46,872 nt of DNA from a virus, in IMG/VR virus record IMGVR_UViG_3300009447_000015, positions 1-46,872 of that record; one strand, 5' to 3'. Position numbers and translations under genes: made by a program. Each line of letters starts with the position of its first letter. Within the stretch, counting starts at the first letter, position 1. The notes below the pieces were generated by a model. It had not been told where the DNA came from and did no database searches. It saw nothing but the letters and a program-made list of their open reading frames with translations. Below, in pieces: positions 28,541 through 37,515 of this stretch.

Positions 28541-29938
28541 TTAATACGAAGATACTACAAATTTAGATCCAACACTCCATAATTCTTTTGCTCCTCCAAC
28601 GTCTGTTATTGCATCTGTTGAAAAAGTAACAGTAGCAAAATATCCTTTAATACCAGACATTTCATTACCCCATACTACTTCGCCGTCTCTGGCTGCGCTG
28701 TTATTTATTAAATTTGCAAAGTATTTGTTTTCTTTTCTATCAAATCCAAGTCTATATACAACTCCACCATCGTTGTACGTTTGACTATAGCTAGGCACTT
28801 GAGCTGTTTTGTCGTCATAACTAACCCAACCATTATTTACATAATCATATCTTTGAGCGTCTGAATTAAAGCTTGTAACTTGCCAACCATTATCACCTTC
28901 ATAGTTTACTGTTTGGAAGTTTTTAGATACGGAAGAATTTTCGTTAAATATAAAAGTTATATTTGATGGTGCGTAAGAACCATAGAAATAACCCCTATTG
29001 TTACCATTGTAATTTGTATAATGTTCATATATAGAACCATTTTTAAAACTATAAAACTTATTCTTAAGACTTCCTATAGCTGTAGGTTTGTAAGTATAAA
29101 AACTATTCCAACCATTCACTAGCTCATCAAAAGTTAAAGTCGCATAGTTAGAAGTGTTATCAGTATTTTCTTGCCAAGCAGGTGTTTTCTGCAAAGATAA
29201 AGTATAGTTTTTATTATGAATATCATAACCACCTATGATTTTACCTGACTCACCTATACTGCTTAGATTGTCTCTAAAATAATCAGACATTCCATAACCT
29301 GAAATTTCCGTTAAACCATCCATAGATAGCCTTAAAACAGCATTACGATCTTTGTCAGCAAAGTATTTTTGATAACCATACACAGCAAAGCTTTCTGGGT
29401 TTTTACTTATACCAAAGTTACCAGCGTAAGGAACTATTTGTCCTATTACTAACTGCGTTGATGTTACAGCCGCGTTTCCTTCGGCAGAGTATATAGCGTC
29501 TTTATCTATTAAAGCCCTACTGACTTTGTTCTCTTGAAACACTATTAAGTTTGTATCTTCAGCATAAAGCTTTTGAATTGATCCATTTGCTGGATCTGTA
29601 GCTTTAGTTATGCTCTCGCCTACTGAAAATTGATTTGTATTATTAACACCAGTTCTTGAATTAAATATACCTGAGTATATTAAAGCATTGGAACGATGCT
29701 GTTGCTGAGATTCATCTTCAACTAAATATGCTTTTACGCCTAAATCTACTTGTGTATTGTTATAACCTCCTCTAATTCTTGATTCTTCAATAAACCAATT
29801 GTTGTCTCCAGCCGCGGCAGTTCCAGGAAAAGTGTTTTGATACGGATAACCATTTGGCCAAACAACTTCATCGCTTGAATTACGAACCTGTTTTAACCAA
29901 AACGAATTAAAGTATGATACTTCTATTGATGCTGCCAT
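28541..29938 (-). CDS. Tail protein (465 aa), beta-rich
   Basis: A beta-rich protein with a conserved central block: IYSGIFNSRTGVNNTNQFSV, IQKLYAEDTNLIVFQENKVS, then FGISKNPESFAVYGYQKYF and DGLTEISGYGMSDYFRDNL. The order fits a beta-propeller-like tail protein next to the 1048-residue tail protein, and I recall this block from crAss-like and marine flavobacterial phages. The C-terminal third is Tyr/Asn-rich and could be receptor-facing. It is not a catalytic depolymerase by any visible motif. Confidence 0.6.
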   Translation of the reverse strand: MAASIEVSYFNSFWLKQVRNSSDEVVWPNGYPYQNTFPGTAAAGDNNWFIEESRIRGGYNNTQVDLGVKAYLVEDESQQQHRSNALIYSGIFNSRTGVNNTNQFSVGESITKATDPANGSIQKLYAEDTNLIVFQENKVSRALIDKDAIYSAEGNAAVTSTQLVIGQIVPYAGNFGISKNPESFAVYGYQKYFADKDRNAVLRLSMDGLTEISGYGMSDYFRDNLSSIGESGKIIGGYDIHNKNYTLSLQKTPAWQENTDNTSNYATLTFDELVNGWNSFYTYKPTAIGSLKNKFYSFKNGSIYEHYTNYNGNNRGYFYGSYAPSNITFIFNENSSVSKNFQTVNYEGDNGWQVTSFNSDAQRYDYVNNGWVSYDDKTAQVPSYSQTYNDGGVVYRLGFDRKENKYFANLINNSAARDGEVVWGNEMSGIKGYFATVTFSTDAITDVGGAKELWSVGSKFVVSSY

Positions 29939-29973
29939 AATTTATAATCACTTATTTTTGTAAATATTTAATA

Positions 29974-32900
29974 CTAACCATAGTACACTTCTACCTTGTA
30001 TTCAGACTGTGCTTGTACATTTGTAAAAGTATATTCTACTGTTGCATCAAATGGTGGTTGTTTTGTTTGAGTGTTAACTGTTACGTTGTCAACTATAAAC
30101 GAATATTGAGCTACATCTGCTAATGGATTAGAAATATTACTTACTCTAGCAGTCATAGTGTTGTTACTTGGCACTGATCTAGTGTTAATTGTTTGACATC
30201 CAGAATTACAAGGGCCAGGCAATGATTGTTGCCTAGTTCCATCAACAGTAATCCATTCAACGTTCCAGTCATCTGAATAAGGAGTTTCTAAATAAAACTC
30301 TATAGAAATTTCTTGCGGCACGCCAAAAGAAACATAAAGATCACAATTTAATGAGGTTAATCCTCCAGCATCTTGCAACCCTATAACTAATTGATAGTTA
30401 CCTGTTTTTTGGGCATCGCCGTTTGGCTGATTAATAACACCAGATATTTCATCTATTGTAAATAACTCTTGATTCTCTATTAATGTTCCGTTGTAACTAA
30501 CGCTTTGTATACTCCAAGTTAACCCTTGTGTTGAATCAACTAAAGAACCATTGTTTCCTTGCATGGTATAAACTTCCCATGGAGAAGTTAGACCTTCTAG
30601 TAATATTTGTGTTGCAGGGCAATTTGTTATAGTAGGTGCTACATTTTGAATTGATCCCGTAAATTGTAATTGTTCTGTTGTGCCTCCAACTGTATCTTGG
30701 CAATTAATTGTAAACGTAAAAGATCTATTACCTAAATCATAAGATGAGTTTGATCCGTAATAAAACAAACCATTTGTAGCTATATCAAATTGATACGCAG
30801 AGTTGGGTGTTTTAGATATGGTAAATTCATTTGTTCTATTCACTCCATTCCCATCAATAACAGAACTAAAGGTAAAATTAACAGGAGTTACTATTGGTAA
30901 GTTATTACTATCCTCTGTGTAAGCACCACTAACTATTTTAGTGCCTAATGCCATTCCTTCGTTTTGATTATAACCACCATTTAAGTTAATAAAGTAAGGC
31001 CCAGCAAATCCTTGGCTTATAGCTTGATTTAATTCAGATATTAAACCAGTTGTGCTGGTTTCCCAATATATATCAAGTAATGAAACAACAGGTGAAGTTT
31101 CATAAATACCTAAAGTTATATTATATGTAGCACTACCAACAACACCTATGGATTGTTGCGTACTTATTCTACCTATAAGTGGATTAGTTTCACTTTGGTA
31201 AAATTCAGGATATACTAAATTTACTCCTTGCGTTTCATTATAGTTAGTATCGTTTACTGTGGATATTGAAACTACAGTATCAGATAATATACCAGGCTTG
31301 TATTGTTTGTTTAAAGTAGAATCTAAAGGATCTGGTGTTACTCTACCAAATATTTGCACACTACTTCTATATTGTCTTTGATCAGGACCAACCTCGGATA
31401 AATCCCTTGGAATTTTATTTATGTTATCGTTTATTAGTACGATGTTAGCTGTTTGATCAACCTCAGTATTAAAATTAGTAGTACCATTGGGATAACCGTT
31501 TAATATACCAGGCAGGAACACATTGTAATAATCCTGCTCTTGTTGCCTAACAACTACTTTGTATGAATACCAACCTAATGGATTAGTTTCGCTGTATAAA
31601 CCAGGATAACCTTCTATATTTAAATTAGAAGGTATTGGAGAATTAAATAAAACTCTCAATGCATAACCTGGCCAACTTAATATATCTGATAGATTTCCAT
31701 TAAAATAAGGTAAGTATATAGTTGACCCACCGTATTGTATTCCTTCTTCATTTTCTCCTGTATCTTTTGAAGATAAAACAACAGAAGATTGTCTACCAAA
31801 TTTATCCGATAAAACAATACCAACTTGATAGTTTCTATTTTGTTTCGTAGTGTGGTTAGGATATTCTACTTGACTGTCTTGTAGCTTTAAAGAATAACCA
31901 ACGCCATAATCTATAGACTTAGGCGGTGACATTCTATCGTAAAAGTTACCATACATTACCCTGTTTCCTGAAACCTCTTGAGCTAAAGCCCTAACTGGTA
32001 CCATATCATAAACTCTAGTGCCTTGATCAGCTGGTAGTGTCTTATATGGCTTTGTAGATATATAAGTAAAATTGTAAACCTTTTTGTTTACATTAGACTT
32101 CATTTTGTTAACTACAGAGTTTACAGGAATAGACTCAACAACTTTTATATTTGTTGTATCTGATTCTCTGTATATTATTTCTAATTCACTTATGTGTAGA
32201 TCAGTTTCTGGATTTTCAGTTTGAAAAGGTATGTTTAAACCTATTTGTGTTACATTGTTTTCTACAAACTGCACTATAGTACTTCTGTAGGCTTCTTCTT
32301 GATCACCATCTAAAAAATAACCTTGTTGCTTAGGTATAAAGCATGTTTGTGTAAATGGAGCCATTAAAGAATATTCTCCATCATCAAACTTATATCTATA
32401 ACTAAATCTTACGAATTTATCTTGTAAAAAATTAGGATCACCAGCCCAGCTAGCATTATAATCAGGGTTTGGTGTAGTACCATCAGGCATAAACTCTTGA
32501 GCAGGATTTATCATTGTAGATTCTAATGGTAATCCTTGAGCTATATTAACCAGCTTTATTGCTTCTAATGGCGCTGGTTTTGCTACAGAAATAGTGTCTT
32601 CACTAGAATAATAAGTTGGACTTAAGCTACTGTTAGGATTAGCTAAGTCAACATTTATTTTTCTTGGTTGATTTCTATTATCAGTAAAGAATAAAAGATC
32701 TTCAAGTATATTTACACCAATTATAGGATTGTTTTTAGCAAAGTTTAAAAATCTACCTTGAACGAGTTTAGTGTATATTTTTGTAGAAGTGTTGTATCTT
32801 GATATGATACAGTTTGCATTTGATGGTGCAAAATTAGATATACCACTAACTGAAGTATCGGTATAGTCTGTTAAAAATAAGTATATATTATTCGTAGCGT

Positions 32901-33120
32901 TATCAGTTAAAAAACCTATAACATCTATGTTTGGTATATTTAATACAGTAGAAGATATAACAGAGTTACCCAAAATATTTTCTAAAGCACCAACATCAGA
33001 ACCTTCCGATCTACTTATAGATATATTTTGAGCATTTCTATATTCTCCAGGAGGAACAAGTCTGTCATCCAGATCTTTGTTCATCTTGGCTCTTATAAAA
33101 TTATTTTTAATTTCAGCCAT
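29974..33120 (-). CDS. Large tail protein with Ig/cadherin-like repeats (1048 aa)
   Basis: The first 150 residues (NNFIRAKMNKDLDDRLVPPG, EGSDVGALENILGN, then DLLFFTDNRNQPRKIN) resemble tail 'stabilisation' or tail-hub proteins of Bacteroidota podo-like phages. Residues 150-650 are beta-rich with a crowded set of aromatic residues. From about 720 to 950 two repeat-like segments occur (DIATNGLFYYGSNSSYDLGN and FTIDEISGVINQPNGDAQKT, each followed by a long strand and LQDAGG or QDTVGG), the pattern of cadherin-like or Ig-like domains that often decorate tails. Then a Cys-containing loop (GPCNSGCQT). Transcribed before the 465-residue tail gene. Confidence 0.62.
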   Translation of the reverse strand: MAEIKNNFIRAKMNKDLDDRLVPPGEYRNAQNISISRSEGSDVGALENILGNSVISSTVLNIPNIDVIGFLTDNATNNIYLFLTDYTDTSVSGISNFAPSNANCIISRYNTSTKIYTKLVQGRFLNFAKNNPIIGVNILEDLLFFTDNRNQPRKINVDLANPNSSLSPTYYSSEDTISVAKPAPLEAIKLVNIAQGLPLESTMINPAQEFMPDGTTPNPDYNASWAGDPNFLQDKFVRFSYRYKFDDGEYSLMAPFTQTCFIPKQQGYFLDGDQEEAYRSTIVQFVENNVTQIGLNIPFQTENPETDLHISELEIIYRESDTTNIKVVESIPVNSVVNKMKSNVNKKVYNFTYISTKPYKTLPADQGTRVYDMVPVRALAQEVSGNRVMYGNFYDRMSPPKSIDYGVGYSLKLQDSQVEYPNHTTKQNRNYQVGIVLSDKFGRQSSVVLSSKDTGENEEGIQYGGSTIYLPYFNGNLSDILSWPGYALRVLFNSPIPSNLNIEGYPGLYSETNPLGWYSYKVVVRQQEQDYYNVFLPGILNGYPNGTTNFNTEVDQTANIVLINDNINKIPRDLSEVGPDQRQYRSSVQIFGRVTPDPLDSTLNKQYKPGILSDTVVSISTVNDTNYNETQGVNLVYPEFYQSETNPLIGRISTQQSIGVVGSATYNITLGIYETSPVVSLLDIYWETSTTGLISELNQAISQGFAGPYFINLNGGYNQNEGMALGTKIVSGAYTEDSNNLPIVTPVNFTFSSVIDGNGVNRTNEFTISKTPNSAYQFDIATNGLFYYGSNSSYDLGNRSFTFTINCQDTVGGTTEQLQFTGSIQNVAPTITNCPATQILLEGLTSPWEVYTMQGNNGSLVDSTQGLTWSIQSVSYNGTLIENQELFTIDEISGVINQPNGDAQKTGNYQLVIGLQDAGGLTSLNCDLYVSFGVPQEISIEFYLETPYSDDWNVEWITVDGTRQQSLPGPCNSGCQTINTRSVPSNNTMTARVSNISNPLADVAQYSFIVDNVTVNTQTKQPPFDATVEYTFTNVQAQSEYKVEVYYG

Positions 33121-33124
33121 TTAA

Positions 33125-34348
33125 TTAATGTTTAATCCACTTAGACTTACCTCGCATTTGCTGTATTACTTCACTAAGCTTTATATTTGATAATCTTATT
33201 TTAGTGTTTCTAAGTTCAGCAGATCTTTCTCTTTTAAATCTCTGTACTACGTATTCAGGTTGATTAGCGCGAGTAGAAAGTATGCTATACATAAGATGTT
33301 TGTACATAGCTTCCTCAGCCATTTTAGGAACTTTAGTGGCCATGTCATAAGCTAGACCATCTGAAATATATTCTAATATAACTAACGCTCCAACTAAATC
33401 GCTTGAAAAAGATATTTTACCTTCTCTCGGGTTTAATGTAAAGTAGCCATTTATATTTGCGTTTTGAGGATCAAGACCATACGCTCTACCAAAGAAGTTT
33501 CCATCGTCCCACCAGTAGTTTTCACCATCTAAACCTTCGTTGTAATTTTCAATAGAAGCAATATTGTTTATTTCTCTTTTATTAGCAACACTCCATCTTT
33601 CTTCTGTTTGAGAAGATCCTTGTAAGTTTTCTTCGTAGTTGTCCTGAATAGGTATACCGTTATTATCTTGAACAGGTGTAGTATATGGATTACTAGTAAG
33701 TTGTGTTGGAAATATTTGATGTTTAACACCTAATTGATCTACCCAAGAAACTTTAACATAGTTAACGTAATCTTGTGGTAAAGGCAAGCTTAAACTTGGT
33801 GGTATACTTAATTCTTGAGATTTAATACTTTTTAATGTATCGTAACTAAACTCTTGTAAACCTCTTTTAGCGTGAAATATAACATCAGTTCTTTTAACAT
33901 CAGATATTAACTTACCTGCGCCAACGTAAGCAACCAAAAAGTTATTTATAATATCATTTAAAGTTACATACTCATATCCACCGTAGTTGTTTTCAACAGC
34001 GTCACCATAAGCATCTTCGTCCCCGTAATTACCACCATCGTTACTTTTTAACTGTATGACAATGTAACTACCAGCTGGTAAAGCTACAGCTAAATTTATT
34101 GTATTATCTACAACAGTGTAAGCTTGTATGTATTCGTTGAAAGTTCCAGGAAGTCCACTCGTGCTAAAGTATAAGACAAAGTTATTTAAACCATAGTCAG
34201 TAGTATTAGGACTATAATTACCAAAAACTAAATCAGTGTTAAATGTAGAAACAAAAGAAGTTTGTCCTGCAGTAGTAGTAAAACTCTGTGATCCAGCGTA
34301 GTATTGGCTATTTGTTTCGGTTATTAAGCCGTTATTTGGTTTAGACAT
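33125..34348 (-). CDS. Neck/ring-type tail protein (407 aa)
   Basis: The N-terminal half is Thr/Ser/Asn-rich beta sequence. The second half has LPLPQDYVNYVKVSWVDQ, GYFTLNPREGKISFSSDLVG and VKLKY-like strands, then a helical end KVPKMAEEAMYKHLMYSIL, followed by RFKRERSAELRNTKIRLSNI and MRGKSKWIKH. I recall this end from ring or neck proteins of crAss-like phages. The position, just after the 243-residue adaptor-like gene, agrees. It would sit under the portal. Confidence 0.62.
   Translation of the reverse strand: MSKPNNGLITETNSQYYAGSQSFTTTAGQTSFVSTFNTDLVFGNYSPNTTDYGLNNFVLYFSTSGLPGTFNEYIQAYTVVDNTINLAVALPAGSYIVIQLKSNDGGNYGDEDAYGDAVENNYGGYEYVTLNDIINNFLVAYVGAGKLISDVKRTDVIFHAKRGLQEFSYDTLKSIKSQELSIPPSLSLPLPQDYVNYVKVSWVDQLGVKHQIFPTQLTSNPYTTPVQDNNGIPIQDNYEENLQGSSQTEERWSVANKREINNIASIENYNEGLDGENYWWDDGNFFGRAYGLDPQNANINGYFTLNPREGKISFSSDLVGALVILEYISDGLAYDMATKVPKMAEEAMYKHLMYSILSTRANQPEYVVQRFKRERSAELRNTKIRLSNIKLSEVIQQMRGKSKWIKH
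33282..33292 (+). repeat. Near-copy of the RTGCTATACAC repeat in the late half
   Basis: ATGCTATACAT, identical to the near-copy at 8946. It is the only close match seen in the late region, inside the 407-residue tail gene (which is on the other strand), and may be chance. Confidence 0.25.
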
Positions 34349-34354
34349 AATCTA

Positions 34355-35086
34355 TTAGCTTTTTTTATTTACTTCTTCTGCTTGAGCTTGTTGCGCTGCA
34401 ACTTGTATTATTTGAGGATCTTTAATAACAATACCCATATACAGTAATACATTTGTTATTACGTTTGTTTGTTCTGTTGCGTCTAATTCAAACTGAGTAG
34501 ACGTTGCAGGATTATATATGTATGGGCCTGAAGTCCAGGTTCCACCACCTAATTGCTGGTAACCCCAAACAACATTGGCTGGTTTTCTTATATAAGAAAC
34601 CGTCACATCAGAAGCTGTAGTTATAGTTTTTGGATAAACATATACACGCGGCGGATTTGTAGTAGTTCCGTCTTCGTAAACGTATATAGGGTGGGTTGTT
34701 GTTGGCTTCGTAAGTTTAGACATGTTTATATTAAGAAGTTCGTTTCTTTGAACTCTTTGTAATTCCACTTCATCTTTATAAATTACAGTACCAATTCTAT
34801 GTGTATCACTTGGTGGTAAAAAATAACCACCAACATTGTATGTACAATCTCCAATTGTTTTAAAAATAGAGATATTGTTGTCTATATTTTTTTGTCTGTT
34901 AGCATATTCGCTGTCAGCTTGTGGCACGCGTAGTTGTTGATTAAGATCTTCAAAGTACTTTTCAAATATTTCTAATTGAACTTGCGTACCTATCTTATTA
35001 AACTCATCAGGTGTTACATAACCCCTTTGTTCTTTATTGAGTATTAACAGAACTGTTTTGTAAACTGTATCTACGTTTATTGCCAT
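34355..35086 (-). CDS. Head-tail adaptor / ring protein (243 aa)
   Basis: A 243-residue protein that begins with a helix pair typical of phage adaptors: MAINVDTVYKTVLLILNKEQ, then GYVTPDEFNKIGTQVQLEIF. A beta middle (RVYVYPKTITTASDVTVSYI) and a helical end (TNVITNVLLYMGIVIKDPQI) follow. The layout matches tail tubular A-like or ring protein 1 of podo-like Bacteroidota phages. It lies seven bases before the ring gene at 34348 in transcription order. Confidence 0.66.
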   Translation of the reverse strand: MAINVDTVYKTVLLILNKEQRGYVTPDEFNKIGTQVQLEIFEKYFEDLNQQLRVPQADSEYANRQKNIDNNISIFKTIGDCTYNVGGYFLPPSDTHRIGTVIYKDEVELQRVQRNELLNINMSKLTKPTTTHPIYVYEDGTTTNPPRVYVYPKTITTASDVTVSYIRKPANVVWGYQQLGGGTWTSGPYIYNPATSTQFELDATEQTNVITNVLLYMGIVIKDPQIIQVAAQQAQAEEVNKKS

Positions 35087-35104
35087 TTTATTTTTTATTA
35101 TAAT

Positions 35105-35130
35105 ATAGGGGCGAAATTAATCACCCCATA
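35105..35130 (-). terminator. Intergenic hairpin between late genes
   Basis: On the minus strand GGGGTGA (35127-35121) can pair with TCGCCCC (35114-35108), with one wobble, around a 6-base loop. No T-run follows, so it may be a pause, mRNA-processing or stability element that sets the level of the genes after it. It lies in the 59-bp gap between the genes ending at 35146 and starting at 35086. Confidence 0.45.
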
Positions 35131-35145
35131 TATTAATATTACGTA

Positions 35146-35979
35146 CTATTTAAATTTTTTCTCTATAGATTTGAAGATTTCCACGCCTTCATCAGTCTTA
35201 AAGAATGCTGCCATAGCTGAGTATGGATTTTCATCAAAAGGAACAGTCATTAGTTTAGCGTTGTTTGTACCCCACATAAACGTTCTTTGATCCTGTGATA
35301 GTTTTATAATACCAGCTTCAGAAGCTTTAATTGCAAAATTCCTTAATTGTACATTTTCATCATTAGCTAATTCAATAAACAATCCTGGATTTCTTCTTGC
35401 AAATAATAATAAATCTCTTCTAATTTCCTTAGAGCTCATTCCTGAAACAGCAGATCCAATTTCAACTCTTAAAATAGCTTCAGCTTGATCAACATCTATT
35501 TCTCTTGCAGCTACTAAAGCATCAATTTGAATATCTAAGTCTTCTAATTCGTTATTAGCTGTTAAAATAGCATCAAATTCAGCATACTTAATATTTAAAC
35601 CTGGGTGATAAAGAGATAATAATTTTTGTAAGTTTTGTTTTTCTTTTGGTACAAATAAAGTACCATTTTTAAACATGATGTGCCCTAATGTTGCTTCACC
35701 TTTTTGTTCGTCTACAAAAGGAGAGTTTTGATTAGTTGCAAATCTAATTTCTTTTTGATCACCAGTTTCTTTGTTAAACCATAATAATGGGTATCTTGAC
35801 GTGTGTCTTGATGGCAAAGTAAACGTTAAAGGACTATGTGCCCCAGTTAAATAATACGTTCTATCTTTTATTTCCCACGCTGGTTTAGCAGGTGCTTTTG
35901 GTGTTTCTTTTTTGGGTTGTTCAACAACCATAGTTTCTTCAAATACTTCTTCTGTAGAAGCGGTAGCTTTTTTAGCCAT
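35146..35979 (-). CDS. Virion-associated hypothetical protein (277 aa)
   Basis: An N-terminal Lys/Glu/Pro-rich tail (TEEVFEETMVVEQPKKETPK) leads to a beta region (YYLTGAHSPLTFTLPSRHTS, then GHIMFKNGTLFVPKEKQ) and a helical C-terminal half (FDAILTANNELEDLDIQIDA, then SSKEIRRDLLLFARRNPGLF). No enzyme motif. Located between the capsid and adaptor genes, so it may be a head-completion or capsid-auxiliary protein. I recall homologues in marine phages, unnamed. Confidence 0.62.
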   Translation of the reverse strand: MAKKATASTEEVFEETMVVEQPKKETPKAPAKPAWEIKDRTYYLTGAHSPLTFTLPSRHTSRYPLLWFNKETGDQKEIRFATNQNSPFVDEQKGEATLGHIMFKNGTLFVPKEKQNLQKLLSLYHPGLNIKYAEFDAILTANNELEDLDIQIDALVAAREIDVDQAEAILRVEIGSAVSGMSSKEIRRDLLLFARRNPGLFIELANDENVQLRNFAIKASEAGIIKLSQDQRTFMWGTNNAKLMTVPFDENPYSAMAAFFKTDEGVEIFKSIEKKFK

Positions 35980-36010
35980 AATATAATAAGATTAAATAGT
36001 TTATAAAAGT

Positions 36011-36042
36011 AAAAATTACCCCCGTCAGTACAACGAGGGTAA
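36011..36042 (-). terminator. Terminator after the major capsid gene
   Basis: TTACCCCCG (36016-36024) pairs with CGAGGGTAA (36034-36042), with one mismatch, around a 9-base loop. On the minus strand the stem is followed by TTTTTACTTTTA. It lies 17 bp after the capsid stop codon and would let the capsid message be made in excess over the tail messages. Confidence 0.82.
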
Positions 36043-36058
36043 TAATTACAAGTTGTTG

Positions 36059-37504
36059 TTATGCAGATGCAGTAAACAATACGAAGTTGTTAGCTGCTTG
36101 AACTACAAGACATCTTTCAGAAAGGAAGTGTACTTCCATTGCATCAAGATCAGAAGTGTAAGCTCCACCTACAGAACCAGTGATCCAAGATTTCATTCTT
36201 CTGTCGTCAGCTTGAGAAGCTCTATAACGTACGTGTAAGAATGGTCTTCTGATGTTTGTTCCTAAGATTTGATCGTATACTGTAGAAGTTCCAGCAGGTA
36301 CTAATACACCATCAATACCAGATCCTACTTGTCCAGCTCCGTTAGAAGCACCACGAGTAGAAGCATCGTTTAAGTATTTCCAGTCAGTCTTATAGAAATC
36401 GTAAGAACCTCTTCTAAATCCAGTGAAACCTAAGTTTAACGCCATTTCAGCAGAGTTTTCAAACAATCCATAAGCAGTACCTCCGTTAGCTCCAGCAGAT
36501 AAACCAGCAAGCATATCGTCAAAATCTAAAGAAGTTTGTCTGTTTAAGAATAACATGTTTTCTTCAATTGCTCCTTGAGTATCTAAGTTTTTCAAGATGC
36601 TATCAAAGTCAGCTAATCCAGAAGCTGCAGTAAAGTTGTTTAATACGTTACCTCTTGATTGTACAGCTGCGAATAAACCTTCAGTACCTTTGATACCTTC
36701 AACAGTATCTAAAGTAGAAGCTCCAGAAACTAACTCTCCTTCAACTACAGACATTTCTAAGTAATCCTCAAAACGTAGACGAGTTTCAGATTCAGCTTTT
36801 AAATACCATAAATATCCAGATGCACCATCTTCAGTAGCAACTTCAACCCATCCAATTTGAGCAGTATCAGATCCAGAGATAGCATACTTCTCTTTGATAA
36901 TGATTGGAGAGTTAGAGTACTGAGTGAAAGAAGGTGTTACAGACTTAATATCAGCATCTGTAGTTCCTTTTTTGTATTCAGAACCGTATACGAAGATTTT
37001 AAGTGCTCCAGCAGTTGCAGATAAAGCAGCCATATCAGCGGCAGTATAAGGTTTTACTGTAATAGTAGCTAATGTAGCAGAAGTGTTAACACTATCTGTT
37101 ACAAAAACTTTTAAGTCTTGTCCTGTTGCAGGATCAATAACTACTAATGTTTGGTTTTTAGAGATAACGTTTTGTACAAAGTTAGGACCAGCTGTTGCAT
37201 TCAAAGCGAATGTTAAAGTTGTATCAGTTGCTTTTGTAACGCTATCGTAAGCGATATGCAATCTGTTTTGCTCAGACCATACGATTTGATCAGAAGACAT
37301 TGGCATTTCAGCTCCAACCATTCTTAAGAAACCAGATAAAGTTCTATTTCCATAGCGCTCTACTTCAGCCTCATAAATTTCAGGTAAGTACTGTTGTGCG
37401 AAATCATTTCCAGATCCGTCTGTAAAGTTTAAATAATTTGACTCAAGAAGTTGTTGCTTCTGAGACGGTTTAATTGACCCATATACGGGTGCGACTACTG
37501 CCAT
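36059..37504 (-). CDS. Major capsid protein (481 aa)
   Basis: An HK97-type capsid protein by place and form: directly after an acidic scaffold gene, followed by its own terminator, and preceded by the portal and terminase genes. The N-terminus (APVYGSIKPSQKQQLLE) leads to an N-arm, then VERYGNRTLSGFLRMVGAEM and a long beta part. The block SNSPIIIKEKYAISGSDTAQ, then IGWVEVATEDGASGYLWYLK and RLRFEDYLEMSVVEG, is like capsid proteins of crAss-like and marine flavobacterial phages as I recall them. Length near 480 fits. Codon use looks different from its neighbours, more regular (GTA/ACA/TCT), as often in highly expressed genes. Confidence 0.82.
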   Translation of the reverse strand: MAVVAPVYGSIKPSQKQQLLESNYLNFTDGSGNDFAQQYLPEIYEAEVERYGNRTLSGFLRMVGAEMPMSSDQIVWSEQNRLHIAYDSVTKATDTTLTFALNATAGPNFVQNVISKNQTLVVIDPATGQDLKVFVTDSVNTSATLATITVKPYTAADMAALSATAGALKIFVYGSEYKKGTTDADIKSVTPSFTQYSNSPIIIKEKYAISGSDTAQIGWVEVATEDGASGYLWYLKAESETRLRFEDYLEMSVVEGELVSGASTLDTVEGIKGTEGLFAAVQSRGNVLNNFTAASGLADFDSILKNLDTQGAIEENMLFLNRQTSLDFDDMLAGLSAGANGGTAYGLFENSAEMALNLGFTGFRRGSYDFYKTDWKYLNDASTRGASNGAGQVGSGIDGVLVPAGTSTVYDQILGTNIRRPFLHVRYRASQADDRRMKSWITGSVGGAYTSDLDAMEVHFLSERCLVVQAANNFVLFTASA

Positions 37505-37515
37505 AATTAATTTTT

